From Bacteroidales bacterium (GTDB taxonomy: Bacteria; Bacteroidota; Bacteroidia; Bacteroidales; Muribaculaceae): a stretch of DNA of 64,000 nt. Where the stretch lies: assembly GCA_014800795.1 (NCBI GenBank), contig JAAVFL010000011.1, positions 20,897 through 84,896 on the forward strand. The letters are read 5' to 3'. The position numbers were made by a program, and so were the translations under genes. The stretch's first letter is position 1. Each line of letters opens with the position of its first letter. The notes beneath the pieces were generated by a model. That model made no database searches. It had not been told where the DNA came from and was given only the letters and a program-made list of their open reading frames with translations. Of this stretch, positions 17,848 to 26,172 are shown piece after piece.

Positions 17848-19614
17848 CTACCCTATCCATCCTTCCATACCTTCTGCTGCCGGCCAGCGACTGCAAAAGG
17901 CATGCACTTTTCCATCGGGACACATCAACGGTGAGAAGCACCATATATACCAGTCCTTATCTGAGACAGCAGCTCCTACGAAGCTTCCCGACAAAGCCAT
18001 ATCCGAGTAAGGCATTGAGAGACTCACACCTTCGGCGGAACGTAACGATGGTTTTCTAACTACAGGATATACCGGTTCGCTCCTGGTGTCGATGACACTG
18101 AATTCATAAAGAGATGGAGGAGCAGTAGAGGAGGTAACATTCATACGTATTTTGTCGACACTCATACTATAAGGCAGACGTATCGTCAGGCAATCTCCTA
18201 TCGGAGTATCAGAAACGTAGATTGTCTCCCAACTTCCATCTTTCTCACATTCGATGTTGAATTTCTGAATACGATTAATACGGCGATTGGAGAAATCACC
18301 CAACTGTTCTACGTCGCAATATTCGAATATCGTTATCTTGTCAAACGACTCGTCCGGATTAAGAGTGAATTCAATTGAGGGTGTAAGCTCCTTTGCCGCC
18401 CATCGTGTCTGCATTCCGCCGTCACATGCCCTTTGAGGGGAATATTCTCCGCTACTATCCCATTGAGATGTGGCTGTAGCCTCAAGATCAAGGTATTTAC
18501 CACCAGTTGGCAATGGCTTTCCGGACTCGATACCGAGGCGCTGCCGCAATGCGATGGCACATTGCGCCTCATGCTCCATTATTTTTCCACGGCGATCGGG
18601 AGGGATATTTATCACAAGAGTGTTTCCGTTGGATGTAGTCCAATAGAACAGTTCCTCCAATTCATCAATGTCGCGCACACTACGGGGTTGCTTCTTCTGG
18701 AACCAATTCCACTCCTTGCTGATACATATGGTATGCTCAAAGGGGAGATAATAAGAATTTCCACCGTAAAGATATTGCTTATGATCATAGCGGCTCGCAA
18801 TCTTCGGATCCCAGAGACGGACATCACCGGGGAAATAACGCATATGGAAGATATCGTCATCTGTCATACGGTCCGGAAGCACCTCCACAAATCCACCCTT
18901 ATCATCCTCAGAAGTACCGATAGTGCCGTTGACAGCAAAAGCACAATTTGGCTGATACTTCTTGACAAGATTGTAAAGTCTGGGTATGTCCCAATCGGAA
19001 GCCGGTTTATCCCATGCGCCATCGAGCCATAGCTCGCACACATCCCCGTAATTGGTGAGTAGCTCGGTGAGTTGGCCACACATGAAATCGACATAACTAT
19101 TGAAGTTTTTTCCGGTGTATGTCGGTTCATGACGATCCCATAGAGAGTAATAAACGCCGAATTTCAGCCCATATTTACGGCAAGCCTCAGCCACAGCCCC
19201 GACCACATCCGTTGTGTTACCGGAAGAGGCGACGTCATAGTCAGTGAGCCCACTGTTCCAAAGACAGAATCCGTCATGATGTTTGGTAACAAGAAGTACA
19301 TAGCGGAATCCTGCATCACGGGCAACGCGCACCCATTGATCACAGTCGAGTTCCGTAGGATTGTATGTCGAGGCCGGTTCGACACCCTCACTCCATTCCC
19401 GTTCAATGAATGTGTTCATACCGAAGTGGATGAACATACCGTATCCGCGTTCCTGGAGTAGACGTTGCGTCTCATCGGGCGCTTTGTCAGGACGAATGCC
19501 AGTCGACACGCTACTACCGTTTACTGCTGCATCCGTACTGAATCCGGTTAGTGATGCCGCTATCATCAAACCGGCAATACTGAGATTTTTGATTCGATAA
19601 TTACTAAGATACAT
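17848..19614 (-). CDS. GH29 alpha-L-fucosidase with F5/8-type carbohydrate-binding domain (shortened by an amber codon)
   Basis: Exported retaining fucosidase of 588 residues. It has a signal peptide (about 1-30), then a GH29 barrel with ERGYGMFIHFGMNTF, KHHDGF (111-116), GVYYSLWDRHEP and ELWLDGAWD, where Asp198 is the expected nucleophile. A discoidin/CBM32-like domain follows (about 370-500: ATATSQWDSSGEYSPQRACDGG, WAAKELTPSIEF). The last about 70 residues (VISDKDWY-like segment, CFSPLMCPDGKVHAFCSRWPA) already belong to the first blade of the GH43-like domain whose rest lies beyond the TAG at 17848. The catalytic part is intact, so fucosidase activity is possible, but the tail is broken. 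Confidence 0.85.
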   Translation of the reverse strand: MYLSNYRIKNLSIAGLMIAASLTGFSTDAAVNGSSVSTGIRPDKAPDETQRLLQERGYGMFIHFGMNTFIEREWSEGVEPASTYNPTELDCDQWVRVARDAGFRYVLLVTKHHDGFCLWNSGLTDYDVASSGNTTDVVGAVAEACRKYGLKFGVYYSLWDRHEPTYTGKNFNSYVDFMCGQLTELLTNYGDVCELWLDGAWDKPASDWDIPRLYNLVKKYQPNCAFAVNGTIGTSEDDKGGFVEVLPDRMTDDDIFHMRYFPGDVRLWDPKIASRYDHKQYLYGGNSYYLPFEHTICISKEWNWFQKKQPRSVRDIDELEELFYWTTSNGNTLVINIPPDRRGKIMEHEAQCAIALRQRLGIESGKPLPTGGKYLDLEATATSQWDSSGEYSPQRACDGGMQTRWAAKELTPSIEFTLNPDESFDKITIFEYCDVEQLGDFSNRRINRIQKFNIECEKDGSWETIYVSDTPIGDCLTIRLPYSMSVDKIRMNVTSSTAPPSLYEFSVIDTRSEPVYPVVRKPSLRSAEGVSLSMPYSDMALSGSFVGAAVSDKDWYIWCFSPLMCPDGKVHAFCSRWPAAEGMEGWIG

Positions 19615-20078
19615 ATTGTATACGTTGAGGTATTATGATCAGCCTATATCACAAAATTATCCATTGTATTCCGGTCCTATTATAATGAATGGCGCAAAAA
19701 ACAATAATTTTGTGCAAAACATTGTCTGCTGTTCACCATCATCTTCCCTCATCAGATGAAGCGCGTATTGAATATTTAAGGCTTCGGACACAGATGTCGC
19801 CAATATTTTAAGTGTACAAAAATGTATTCATATGGTCTCCATTATTTACTATCAGACTTCTTCTGACACTTAAATACTAATTTTAGTTCATTGCGTTAAA
19901 ATATAGAGTAAAGTCTCTGACGATAAGGTTGGTCCGAGACTTTACTCTATTTATTCCCCGTATTATAACTTCAGTATATAGTGGTGATATTTGGTTTGTT
20001 AACCTACATCATAAGCCGCCTCCGGTTTGAAGGGTTGGGATATGACTTTCGTTGTGGTGTAGCTTAAAAGATTAAAAA
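19615..20078. other. Intergenic region with fucosidase -7 box and a terminator hairpin
   Basis: TAATTTTG on the minus strand (19659-19652) is a candidate -7 box for the fucosidase gene. A perfect 15-bp inverted repeat (19903-19917 with 19936-19950) between the two minus-strand genes is a likely terminator for the YjbR-like gene. No further coding signal was found. Confidence 0.55.
19903..19950 (-). terminator. Hairpin downstream of the YjbR-like gene
   Basis: ATAGAGTAAAGTCTC (19903-19917) pairs exactly with 19936-19950 over an 18-base loop. It lies about 130 bases beyond the stop at 20079 and has no strong T-run, so termination there is likely but not certain. Confidence 0.6.
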
Positions 20079-20450
20079 TTACCACAATTTATATGGCGGT
20101 AATCTCAGGATTTGATCTTCTGACATTAACAGGGAGTTTCTTGACGACTCAGCGTAACTATGACGAACCAAGCGTTTGATCAATTCATCACTCAACGAGC
20201 CATGTAAACACAATTGATTCCAATACTTTTTATTCCAATGCGGGGCTACTGTTATGTCAGCGTACCGTTCACGAAGATCAATTGCATTATCCGGATCACT
20301 TTTCAATGCGAGATAATCATCCCCATCGAGACTTAGACATGCAAAAATCTTGTCGAATACACGAAATAACAAATGATCATCACCGAAAGCCATGTCTTCT
20401 GTGACATGAGGAAGGCTCAGACAATATTCTCGAATTACTTCTACATTCAT
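20079..20450 (-). CDS. MmcQ/YjbR family protein
   Basis: A 123-residue cytoplasmic protein of the MmcQ/YjbR double-wing fold, often annotated as DNA-binding though the biochemical role is unproven. It has the family features: MNVEVIREYCLSLPHVTEDMAFGD at the start, FACLSLDG, LALKSDP, VAPHWNKKYW and SDELIKRLVRHSY near the end. A TATATTTG -7 box on the minus strand (20463-20456) ends only five bases before the ATG, so the message may be leaderless. It diverges from the MBL-fold gene at 20542. Confidence 0.85.
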   Translation of the reverse strand: MNVEVIREYCLSLPHVTEDMAFGDDHLLFRVFDKIFACLSLDGDDYLALKSDPDNAIDLRERYADITVAPHWNKKYWNQLCLHGSLSDELIKRLVRHSYAESSRNSLLMSEDQILRLPPYKLW

Positions 20451-20504
20451 ATTTGCAAATATAGCAATTTATATTCAGATACATTTTATTTCATCGATTT
20501 TATA

Positions 20505-20512
20505 TAACTTTG
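20505..20512 (+). promoter_or_regulatory. -7 box of the MBL-fold hydrolase gene
   Basis: TAACTTTG fits the consensus TAnnTTTG and places the transcription start near 20518. This rules out the TTG at 20518 as start codon and supports the ATG at 20542. Confidence 0.55.
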
Positions 20513-20541
20513 CAATATTGATTAATGTAATCATATCCCAT

Positions 20542-21381
20542 ATGAACTTGATAACAGATCAATCAGATCATAGTGACAACAAAGTAGAGATTATAATGCT
20601 TGGCACGGGAAGTGCATTTCCCTCACATAGTTATAATACATGTTTTCTTGTCAGAACAGAAAAATTTTTATGGTTAACTGATGGCGGTGGAGGCAATGGA
20701 ATTTTCACAACCCTACATAATGCCGATGTTGACCTTATTGATATCAGGCATATATTTGTCACCCATTCCCATACTGATCATATTTTAGGTATAATATGGA
20801 TACTTCGTCGATTTATCAACCTTTTTAAAGAAAACAAATTCCATGAGAAAGTAAATGTTTATGCGAATCGAGAAACTGTATACGCAATTAGGGAAATTTG
20901 TCGACTGACATTTTTAAAATCATATTTTGATGATTTCAAAAATGTAATTGAACTTCGTATAATCAATTCAGAGGAACGTATTTTACTGGAGAATGTGAAA
21001 ATCACCTTTATCGATACATGCTCGGAAAATGTGCGACAAACCGGCTTCCGCATGGATTTCCCGTCGGGTAAAAGCCTTATATCATTAGGAGATGAGGCTC
21101 TCAATCAACAGAATGCATACATAGCTGAAAATGCGGAATGTGTGATGTGCGGAGCCTTTTGTAAATACACGGACAGGCATATATACCATCCATATGAAAA
21201 ACATCATCTTACTGTTAAAGATGTTGCAGAAACCGCTGAAAGTGTAAATGTAAGAACTCTTATATTATATCATTCTGAAGATACAAGCCCGGACAAAACG
21301 AATGCTTATATTAAAGAGGCCCAAAAATATTTTTCAGGAGAAATTTATGTACCGGCAGACTATGATCATATCTATATATGA
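20542..21381 (+). CDS. MBL-fold metallo-hydrolase (RNase Z-like)
   Basis: A 279-residue metallo-beta-lactamase-fold protein. It begins with IIMLGTGSAFPSHSYNTCFLV, typical of the RNase Z/AtsA branch, and has the zinc motif HSHTDH; further ligands are likely in ISLGDEA, HHLTVKDVAE and LYHSEDT. It lacks the exosite of true tRNA-processing RNase Z, so a phosphodiesterase or arylsulfatase-like hydrolase is equally possible. The ATG at 20542 is chosen because the -7 box 20505-20512 excludes earlier starts. The beta-lactamase gene follows after 48 bases and may be co-transcribed. Confidence 0.85.
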   Translation: MNLITDQSDHSDNKVEIIMLGTGSAFPSHSYNTCFLVRTEKFLWLTDGGGGNGIFTTLHNADVDLIDIRHIFVTHSHTDHILGIIWILRRFINLFKENKFHEKVNVYANRETVYAIREICRLTFLKSYFDDFKNVIELRIINSEERILLENVKITFIDTCSENVRQTGFRMDFPSGKSLISLGDEALNQQNAYIAENAECVMCGAFCKYTDRHIYHPYEKHHLTVKDVAETAESVNVRTLILYHSEDTSPDKTNAYIKEAQKYFSGEIYVPADYDHIYI

Positions 21382-21429
21382 AACCAACACGGTATAAACG
21401 CTTATCTTTCACATATACTGTAATATCCA

Positions 21430-22353
21430 ATGAATAAGATATATTTAATCAACCTTTTAATAATCAGTGTAATTATAGGAGGATGTTCGGCTCCATCCGA
21501 TATTCAACTTAAAGATCTTCTGGATAGATATATTGCAGACAAGGATGCCACTATCGGGATTGCTGTAATCATGGCAAATGATACCGTTATTGTAAACGGA
21601 GAAATGCCCTTTCCAATGATGAGTGTATATAAATTCCCCATCGCAATGGCTGTTGCTGAAAAATGCAGAAATAACGGCATGGACTTTTCGCAATCGTGTG
21701 AAGTTAATCCTTCTGATATGCATAATGATACTTATAGTCCGATGATGGAAAAGTATGCTATGGAATCACCATTCACAATTACATTGAATGAACTACTTAA
21801 ATATTCACTTCAGCTAAGCGATAACAATGCAAGTGATATCCTGTTGAAATGGCTTGGAGGAGCAGAGGTAGCTGACAGATACATTCATTCTTTAGATATA
21901 GAAAATATAAGTATTAGATATACCGAAGCTGAACTCCATATGAATCCAGGATACAGCTATTTAAATTCATCAACTCCGTTAGCCATGGCATCACTCTTAG
22001 ATAGATTCAATAAAGAGTTTGATGATTCTCTTTCTATCTCTCTAAAACAAATTATGGCAAGCTGCAGCACCGGTAGCGACAGATTGGCAAAACCTTTTCT
22101 AAGTGAAGAATGTACAATTATACATAAAACAGGTACCGGTTTCCTTCTTCCTTCTGGACGTCTCATGGCGCTTAATGATGTCGGCTATATTCATTGTGCT
22201 GGTAATATGCCTTATTCAATTGCCGTATTTATATGTGATGCAGCGTATACTACTGAAGAAAGCGCAACGATTATTGCAGATATATCAGAAATAGTCAGAC
22301 AAAAAATCGCGCCGACCTATATGGAACGGCGCGATTTAAACCTTGGAAGATAA
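21430..22353 (+). CDS. Class A beta-lactamase, lipoprotein type
   Basis: A serine beta-lactamase of 307 residues. All class A elements are visible: active-site SVYK (Ser65-Lys68), SDN (130-132), the omega-loop glutamate in EAELHMN (Glu166) and KTG (233-235). The omega-loop form ExxLHxN/D points to subclass A2, the Bacteroidetes branch that includes CfxA, CepA and CblA. The signal ends in a lipobox-like IIGGC (Cys19), so the enzyme is probably anchored in a membrane. The last 17 or so codons coincide with the terminator of the converging rplT operon (22301-22337), and only 8 bases separate the two stop codons. The substrate range cannot be read from sequence. Confidence 0.92.
   Translation: MNKIYLINLLIISVIIGGCSAPSDIQLKDLLDRYIADKDATIGIAVIMANDTVIVNGEMPFPMMSVYKFPIAMAVAEKCRNNGMDFSQSCEVNPSDMHNDTYSPMMEKYAMESPFTITLNELLKYSLQLSDNNASDILLKWLGGAEVADRYIHSLDIENISIRYTEAELHMNPGYSYLNSSTPLAMASLLDRFNKEFDDSLSISLKQIMASCSTGSDRLAKPFLSEECTIIHKTGTGFLLPSGRLMALNDVGYIHCAGNMPYSIAVFICDAAYTTEESATIIADISEIVRQKIAPTYMERRDLNLGR
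22301..22337 (-). terminator. Intrinsic terminator of the thrS-infC-rpmI-rplT operon, inside the beta-lactamase gene
   Basis: On the minus strand AAATCGCGCCG (22337-22327) pairs perfectly with CGGCGCGATTT (22314-22304), followed by a run of six Ts (22306-22301). This GC-rich stem plus T-run lies 25 bases after the rplT stop and wholly inside the coding region of the beta-lactamase on the other strand. Confidence 0.9.
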
Positions 22354-22361
22354 CCCCTATA

Positions 22362-22712
22362 TCAGGCGTTCTTCACTTTATCTACTACGGCTTTGAAAGC
22401 AGCAGGATTATTCAGAGCGAGGTCTGCGAGAACCTTACGGTTGATCTCAATACCTGCCTTATGGATAAGTCCCATAAGTTTGCTGTATGAAAGATCCTCC
22501 ATACGAGCGGCCGCATTGATTCGCTGAATCCAGAGCGCACGGAAATTACGCTTTTTATCTTTACGATCACGATAAGCGTAGGTAAGACCCTTCTCCCATG
22601 TGTTTTTTGCTACCGTCCACACATTACGGCGGCATCCGTAGTAACCGCGGGTGAGTTTGAGGATTTTCTTTCTGCGAGCTCTTGAAGCTACGTGATTTAC
22701 TGATCTTGGCAT
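22362..22712 (-). CDS. rplT: 50S ribosomal protein L20
   Basis: 116 residues, full length. It begins [20 protein letters not shown] and carries the conserved [20 protein letters not shown] and [20 protein letters not shown] stretches that bind 23S rRNA early in 50S assembly. It is the last gene of the thrS-infC-rpmI-rplT cluster, 142 bases behind rpmI. In other bacteria L20 represses this operon through a leader structure; the longer spacer here could hold such an element, but I cannot show it. Confidence 0.98.
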   Translation of the reverse strand: MPRSVNHVASRARRKKILKLTRGYYGCRRNVWTVAKNTWEKGLTYAYRDRKDKKRNFRALWIQRINAAARMEDLSYSKLMGLIHKAGIEINRKVLADLALNNPAAFKAVVDKVKNA

Positions 22713-22854
22713 TTTTGTTCGTTTTTTGACTGTGAGCGGCGAAGATTTCTTATTTTGATATTTGTTTAACTTCGCACTTTAAGCTACACATTCGGTTAAT
22801 GATAATTTGTTGAACTTAAATCGCTGATTGCATTGCTGGCTGATGCCAATCTGA

Positions 22855-23052
22855 TTAGCGAAGGCCGAGAAGCGCCTTTACCTGATGTTCGTCTACGCGA
22901 GATACTGTACCGAAGTGAGTCAGGTTGCGTTTCTGTTTCTTTGTTTTCTTTGTCAGGATGTGGCTCTTGAAAGCATGCTTTCTTTTGATTTTTCCTGATC
23001 CGGTAAGGGCGAACCTTTTTTTAGCACCGGAATTGGTTTTCATCTTTGGCAT
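22855..23052 (-). CDS. rpmI: 50S ribosomal protein L35
   Basis: 65 residues, beginning [20 protein letters not shown] and ending [13 protein letters not shown], typical of L35. It is strongly basic with the [19 protein letters not shown] segment that inserts in the large subunit rRNA. It lies 112 bases downstream of infC and upstream of rplT in the conserved order. Confidence 0.97.
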   Translation of the reverse strand: MPKMKTNSGAKKRFALTGSGKIKRKHAFKSHILTKKTKKQKRNLTHFGTVSRVDEHQVKALLGLR

Positions 23053-23164
23053 TTTGTAAAAATATTAAGTTGTACTTATTATTATTGCCGCAGCCATAGA
23101 GGGCGACAGATAATACTATATTGTGCGGTCATGATCATCTTTTATCGCATTGCGATAGCAGATA

Positions 23165-23908
23165 TCATACCTTCTTTTTAGGAGAGATCATTATGATCAT
23201 TCGTTTCCCTTCAAGCACCGGCATTTGTTCTACTTTGCCTAAATCTTCCAAATCGTTGGCAAAACGGAGAAGCAAGACTTCGCCTTGTTCCTTAAACAGA
23301 ATCGAGCGTCCTTTAAAAAACACGTATGCTTTTACTTTCGATCCTTCCTGAAGGAAACTCTGCGCATGCTTGAGCTTAAAGTTATAGTCATGATCATCCG
23401 TCTGAGGACCAAAACGAATTTCTTTCACTACAACCTTAGTTGCTTTCGCTTTCTGTTCCTTCAAGCGTTTCTTCTGTTGATAAAGGAACTTTGAATAGTC
23501 TAATATCTTACAAACCGGAGGTTGGGCAGTGGGGGAAATTTCCACTAAATCAAGCTCCAAGTCATCAGCCATTTTCAAGGCCTGCTGAATAGGATAAACT
23601 CCATTTTCTACATTATCCCCTACTACTCTGACCTCTCGAGCACGGATACGGTCATTTATCGCATATGGTTCCTCTTTACGTGGAGGACGAGGACCTTGAA
23701 TCGGTGGACGGGAACCTACAGGTCGTGGCGCTCCTGGACGTGAGCCACCTGGACGGCTACCAGCAAAGGAGCCGGGACGTGGAGAATTCCCTGCCGTACG
23801 GGGGGAAGATGAGCCTTGTGGACGAGGAGCGCTCGCGGTTTGTGGACGCGGCGCACCGTTGCTATGGGTCGGGCGCGGCGCACCCGAATGTTGTGGTTTT
23901 TTATCCAT
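23165..23908 (-). CDS. infC: Translation initiation factor IF-3 with long N-terminal extension
   Basis: IF-3 binds the 30S subunit and checks start-codon selection. The conserved protein begins near residue 81 ([19 protein letters not shown]), continues through the linker ([17 protein letters not shown]) into the C-domain ([21 protein letters not shown]) and ends [11 protein letters not shown]. It is preceded by about 80 residues of low complexity rich in Pro, Arg, Gly and Ser with repeated APRP, SRPG and PRP units. No other ATG lies between residue 1 and the core, and thrS ends 36 bases upstream, so the extension appears genuine. Its role is unknown. Confidence 0.95.
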   Translation of the reverse strand: MDKKPQHSGAPRPTHSNGAPRPQTASAPRPQGSSSPRTAGNSPRPGSFAGSRPGGSRPGAPRPVGSRPPIQGPRPPRKEEPYAINDRIRAREVRVVGDNVENGVYPIQQALKMADDLELDLVEISPTAQPPVCKILDYSKFLYQQKKRLKEQKAKATKVVVKEIRFGPQTDDHDYNFKLKHAQSFLQEGSKVKAYVFFKGRSILFKEQGEVLLLRFANDLEDLGKVEQMPVLEGKRMIIMISPKKKV

Positions 23909-23944
23909 TCAATGGGTTTGGTTGTATCCTGTTTTTACGAATTG

Positions 23945-25879
23945 TCACTCAAGGTTTGACACCTTACGGGCAATTTCCTCGGCAAAGGTAGTAATTTTCA
24001 TCGTACCTTTATCACCTTCTCCCTGTTTTCTTACAGAAACTTCTCCATTTTCTGCTTCTTTTTCGCCCACGATGAGCATATAGGGTATTCTTCGCAGCTC
24101 ATTGTCACGAATTTTGCGGCCGATTTTCTCATTACGATCATCAATCGTAACACGGACATCTGCAGATGTGAGTTGGCGAGCCACCTCATAGGCATAATCA
24201 TTGTATTTTTCCGAGATAGGAAGAACGATAGCCTGATCTGGCGCAAGCCATAATGGGAACTTACCTGCTGTATGTTCAAGAAGAACTGCAACAAACCGTT
24301 CAAGCGAACCGAAAGGCGCGCGGTGAATCATTACGGGACGATGCTTCTGGTTGTCTGCTCCAGTATATTCAAGCTGGAATCGTTCCGGGAGGTTATAATC
24401 AACCTGGATGGTCCCGAGCTGCCAACGGCGGCCGATGGCATCTTTCACCATAAAGTCAAGCTTTGGTCCATAGAAAGCAGCCTCCCCGAGTTCCTTTCGG
24501 GCTTTCAAACCTTTTTCTTCACAAGCTTCGATGATGGCATTTTCTGCGAGATGCCAATTCTCATCAGAGCCGATATATTTCTGTTTATTATTCGGATCCC
24601 GAAGCGAAATCTGCGCCTCAAAATTATTAAAATCAAGAGCTTTGAAAATATAGAAGATGATATCCATTACTTTCAGGAATTCATCCTTAATCTGATCGGG
24701 CGCGCAGAATATATGAGCATCATCCTGGGTAAAACCACGCACGCGTGTCAAGCCATGAAGCTCGCCGGTCTGCTCATAACGATACACGGTTCCAAACTCC
24801 GCAAGACGAAGAGGCAGTTCTCGATATGAACGTGGAGATGTTTTGAATATTTCACAGTGGTGAGGGCAGTTCATCGGCTTGAGCATGTACTCCTCCCCTT
24901 CTTGAGGTGTATGGATAGGCTGGAAGGAGTCTTTGCCATACTTGGCGTAATGTCCGGAAGTAACGTAAAGTTGCTTATTGCCGATATGAGGTGTGATTAC
25001 CTGCTGATAACCATATTGTTTTTGAATTTTACGAAGGAATTGCTCCAGACGATCGCGAAGAGCTGCACCTTTAGGAAGCCATAATGGCAAGCCGGCACCG
25101 ACATTCTGCGAAAATGCGAACAGTTCCATTTCTTTGCCAAGCTTGCGATGGTCTCGCTTCTTAGCTTCTTCAAGCATTGCCAAATACTCATCCAGCATTT
25201 TCTTTTTGGGGAATGTAATACCATAAACTCGAACGAGTTGATTTCTCTTCTCGTCACCTCGCCAGTATGCACCCGCCAATGACATCACCTTTACCGCCTT
25301 GATTAAGCCGGTGGATGGCAGATGTGGTCCTCTGCAAAGATCCGTAAAAGCTCCTTGGGTATAGGTGGTGATATGTCCGTCTTCAAGTTCCGAAATAAGT
25401 TCACACTTATATTCTTCATTGCGGTCACCGAATGCTTTAAGCGCATCTTCTTTCGATATATCTGCGCGTACTATCGCTTCGTTTCTTTTCGCGAGTTCCA
25501 GCATCTTTGCCTCTATAGCCGGGAAATCAGCAGCTGTTATGGAATGTCCATTAGGATCTATATCATAATAAAAGCCATTCTCTATGGCAGGCCCGATACC
25601 GAACTTCACACCGGGGTATAGTTCCTGAAGTGCTTCCGCAAGCAGGTGAGCTGAGCTATGCCAAAAAGCATGTTTTCCTTCCGGATCTTCCCACTTATAT
25701 AATTTTATGCTTGCATCGGATTCGATCGGACGGGTTAAATCCCATTCTTGATCATTGACAGAAGCGGCAAGAACATCACGTGCCAACTGAGATGAAAGGC
25801 TCTGAGCAATCTGAAGCGGAGTAACACCGGCTTCATACTGCTTAACCGAATTGTCCGGGAATGTGATATTAATCATCAT
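23945..25879 (-). CDS. thrS: Threonyl-tRNA synthetase
   Basis: Charges tRNA-Thr. 644 residues with the normal domain order: TGS domain (1-60, [16 protein letters not shown]), the editing domain (about 65-220, [13 protein letters not shown] and GPHLPSTG), the class II catalytic core ([10 protein letters not shown] with the zinc Cys and His, [14 protein letters not shown]) and the anticodon-binding domain (ALP-like segment ending [13 protein letters not shown]). It is the first gene of the operon with infC, rpmI and rplT. A well-spaced promoter lies 92 bases upstream. Two adjacent ATGs exist; either could be used. Confidence 0.98.
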   Translation of the reverse strand: MMINITFPDNSVKQYEAGVTPLQIAQSLSSQLARDVLAASVNDQEWDLTRPIESDASIKLYKWEDPEGKHAFWHSSAHLLAEALQELYPGVKFGIGPAIENGFYYDIDPNGHSITAADFPAIEAKMLELAKRNEAIVRADISKEDALKAFGDRNEEYKCELISELEDGHITTYTQGAFTDLCRGPHLPSTGLIKAVKVMSLAGAYWRGDEKRNQLVRVYGITFPKKKMLDEYLAMLEEAKKRDHRKLGKEMELFAFSQNVGAGLPLWLPKGAALRDRLEQFLRKIQKQYGYQQVITPHIGNKQLYVTSGHYAKYGKDSFQPIHTPQEGEEYMLKPMNCPHHCEIFKTSPRSYRELPLRLAEFGTVYRYEQTGELHGLTRVRGFTQDDAHIFCAPDQIKDEFLKVMDIIFYIFKALDFNNFEAQISLRDPNNKQKYIGSDENWHLAENAIIEACEEKGLKARKELGEAAFYGPKLDFMVKDAIGRRWQLGTIQVDYNLPERFQLEYTGADNQKHRPVMIHRAPFGSLERFVAVLLEHTAGKFPLWLAPDQAIVLPISEKYNDYAYEVARQLTSADVRVTIDDRNEKIGRKIRDNELRRIPYMLIVGEKEAENGEVSVRKQGEGDKGTMKITTFAEEIARKVSNLE

Positions 25880-25970
25880 TTTTAATTTTGTTTATCAAAA
25901 AATCGCCATCAACAACATGGCAATCAAACAAATAAATTTAAACAGGGATATATATCCACTAAAAGCGGCA

Positions 25971-26001
25971 CAAATTTACAAAAAAACTTCCCGTTGTACA
26001 A
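25971..26001 (-). promoter_or_regulatory. Promoter of the thrS operon
   Basis: On the minus strand TTG (26001-25999) and TAAATTTG (25978-25971) are 20 bases apart, a near-ideal Bacteroidetes promoter. It leaves a leader of about 85 bases before thrS. No T-box is expected in this phylum and none was seen. Confidence 0.65.
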
Positions 26002-26075
26002 CCCTTTCTAACCCGTTTCTACAGGATTAACTTAAATTTTAACCATTAATAGCAACTATCTCCCCTTATAGAAAC

Positions 26076-26106
26076 GGCTTCGTCCGGAATCTATCCGGAC
26101 GAAGCC
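26076..26106 (-). terminator. Hairpin terminating hppA
   Basis: GGCTTCGTCCGGA (26076-26088) pairs exactly with TCCGGACGAAGCC (26094-26106) over a five-base loop, about 70 bases beyond the hppA stop and before the thrS promoter. The following minus-strand bases are only moderately T-rich. Confidence 0.75.
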
Positions 26107-26172
26107 TTACGTTTACTTTTTATTTTAGAGGTTTCTATAGCTCGTTATCGTATTGCACTGATTATGTAGAAA

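Noticed and set aside
20518..20541. TTG start for the MBL-fold protein
   Set aside because: It lies at the predicted transcription start just after the -7 box; the ATG at 20542 fits better.
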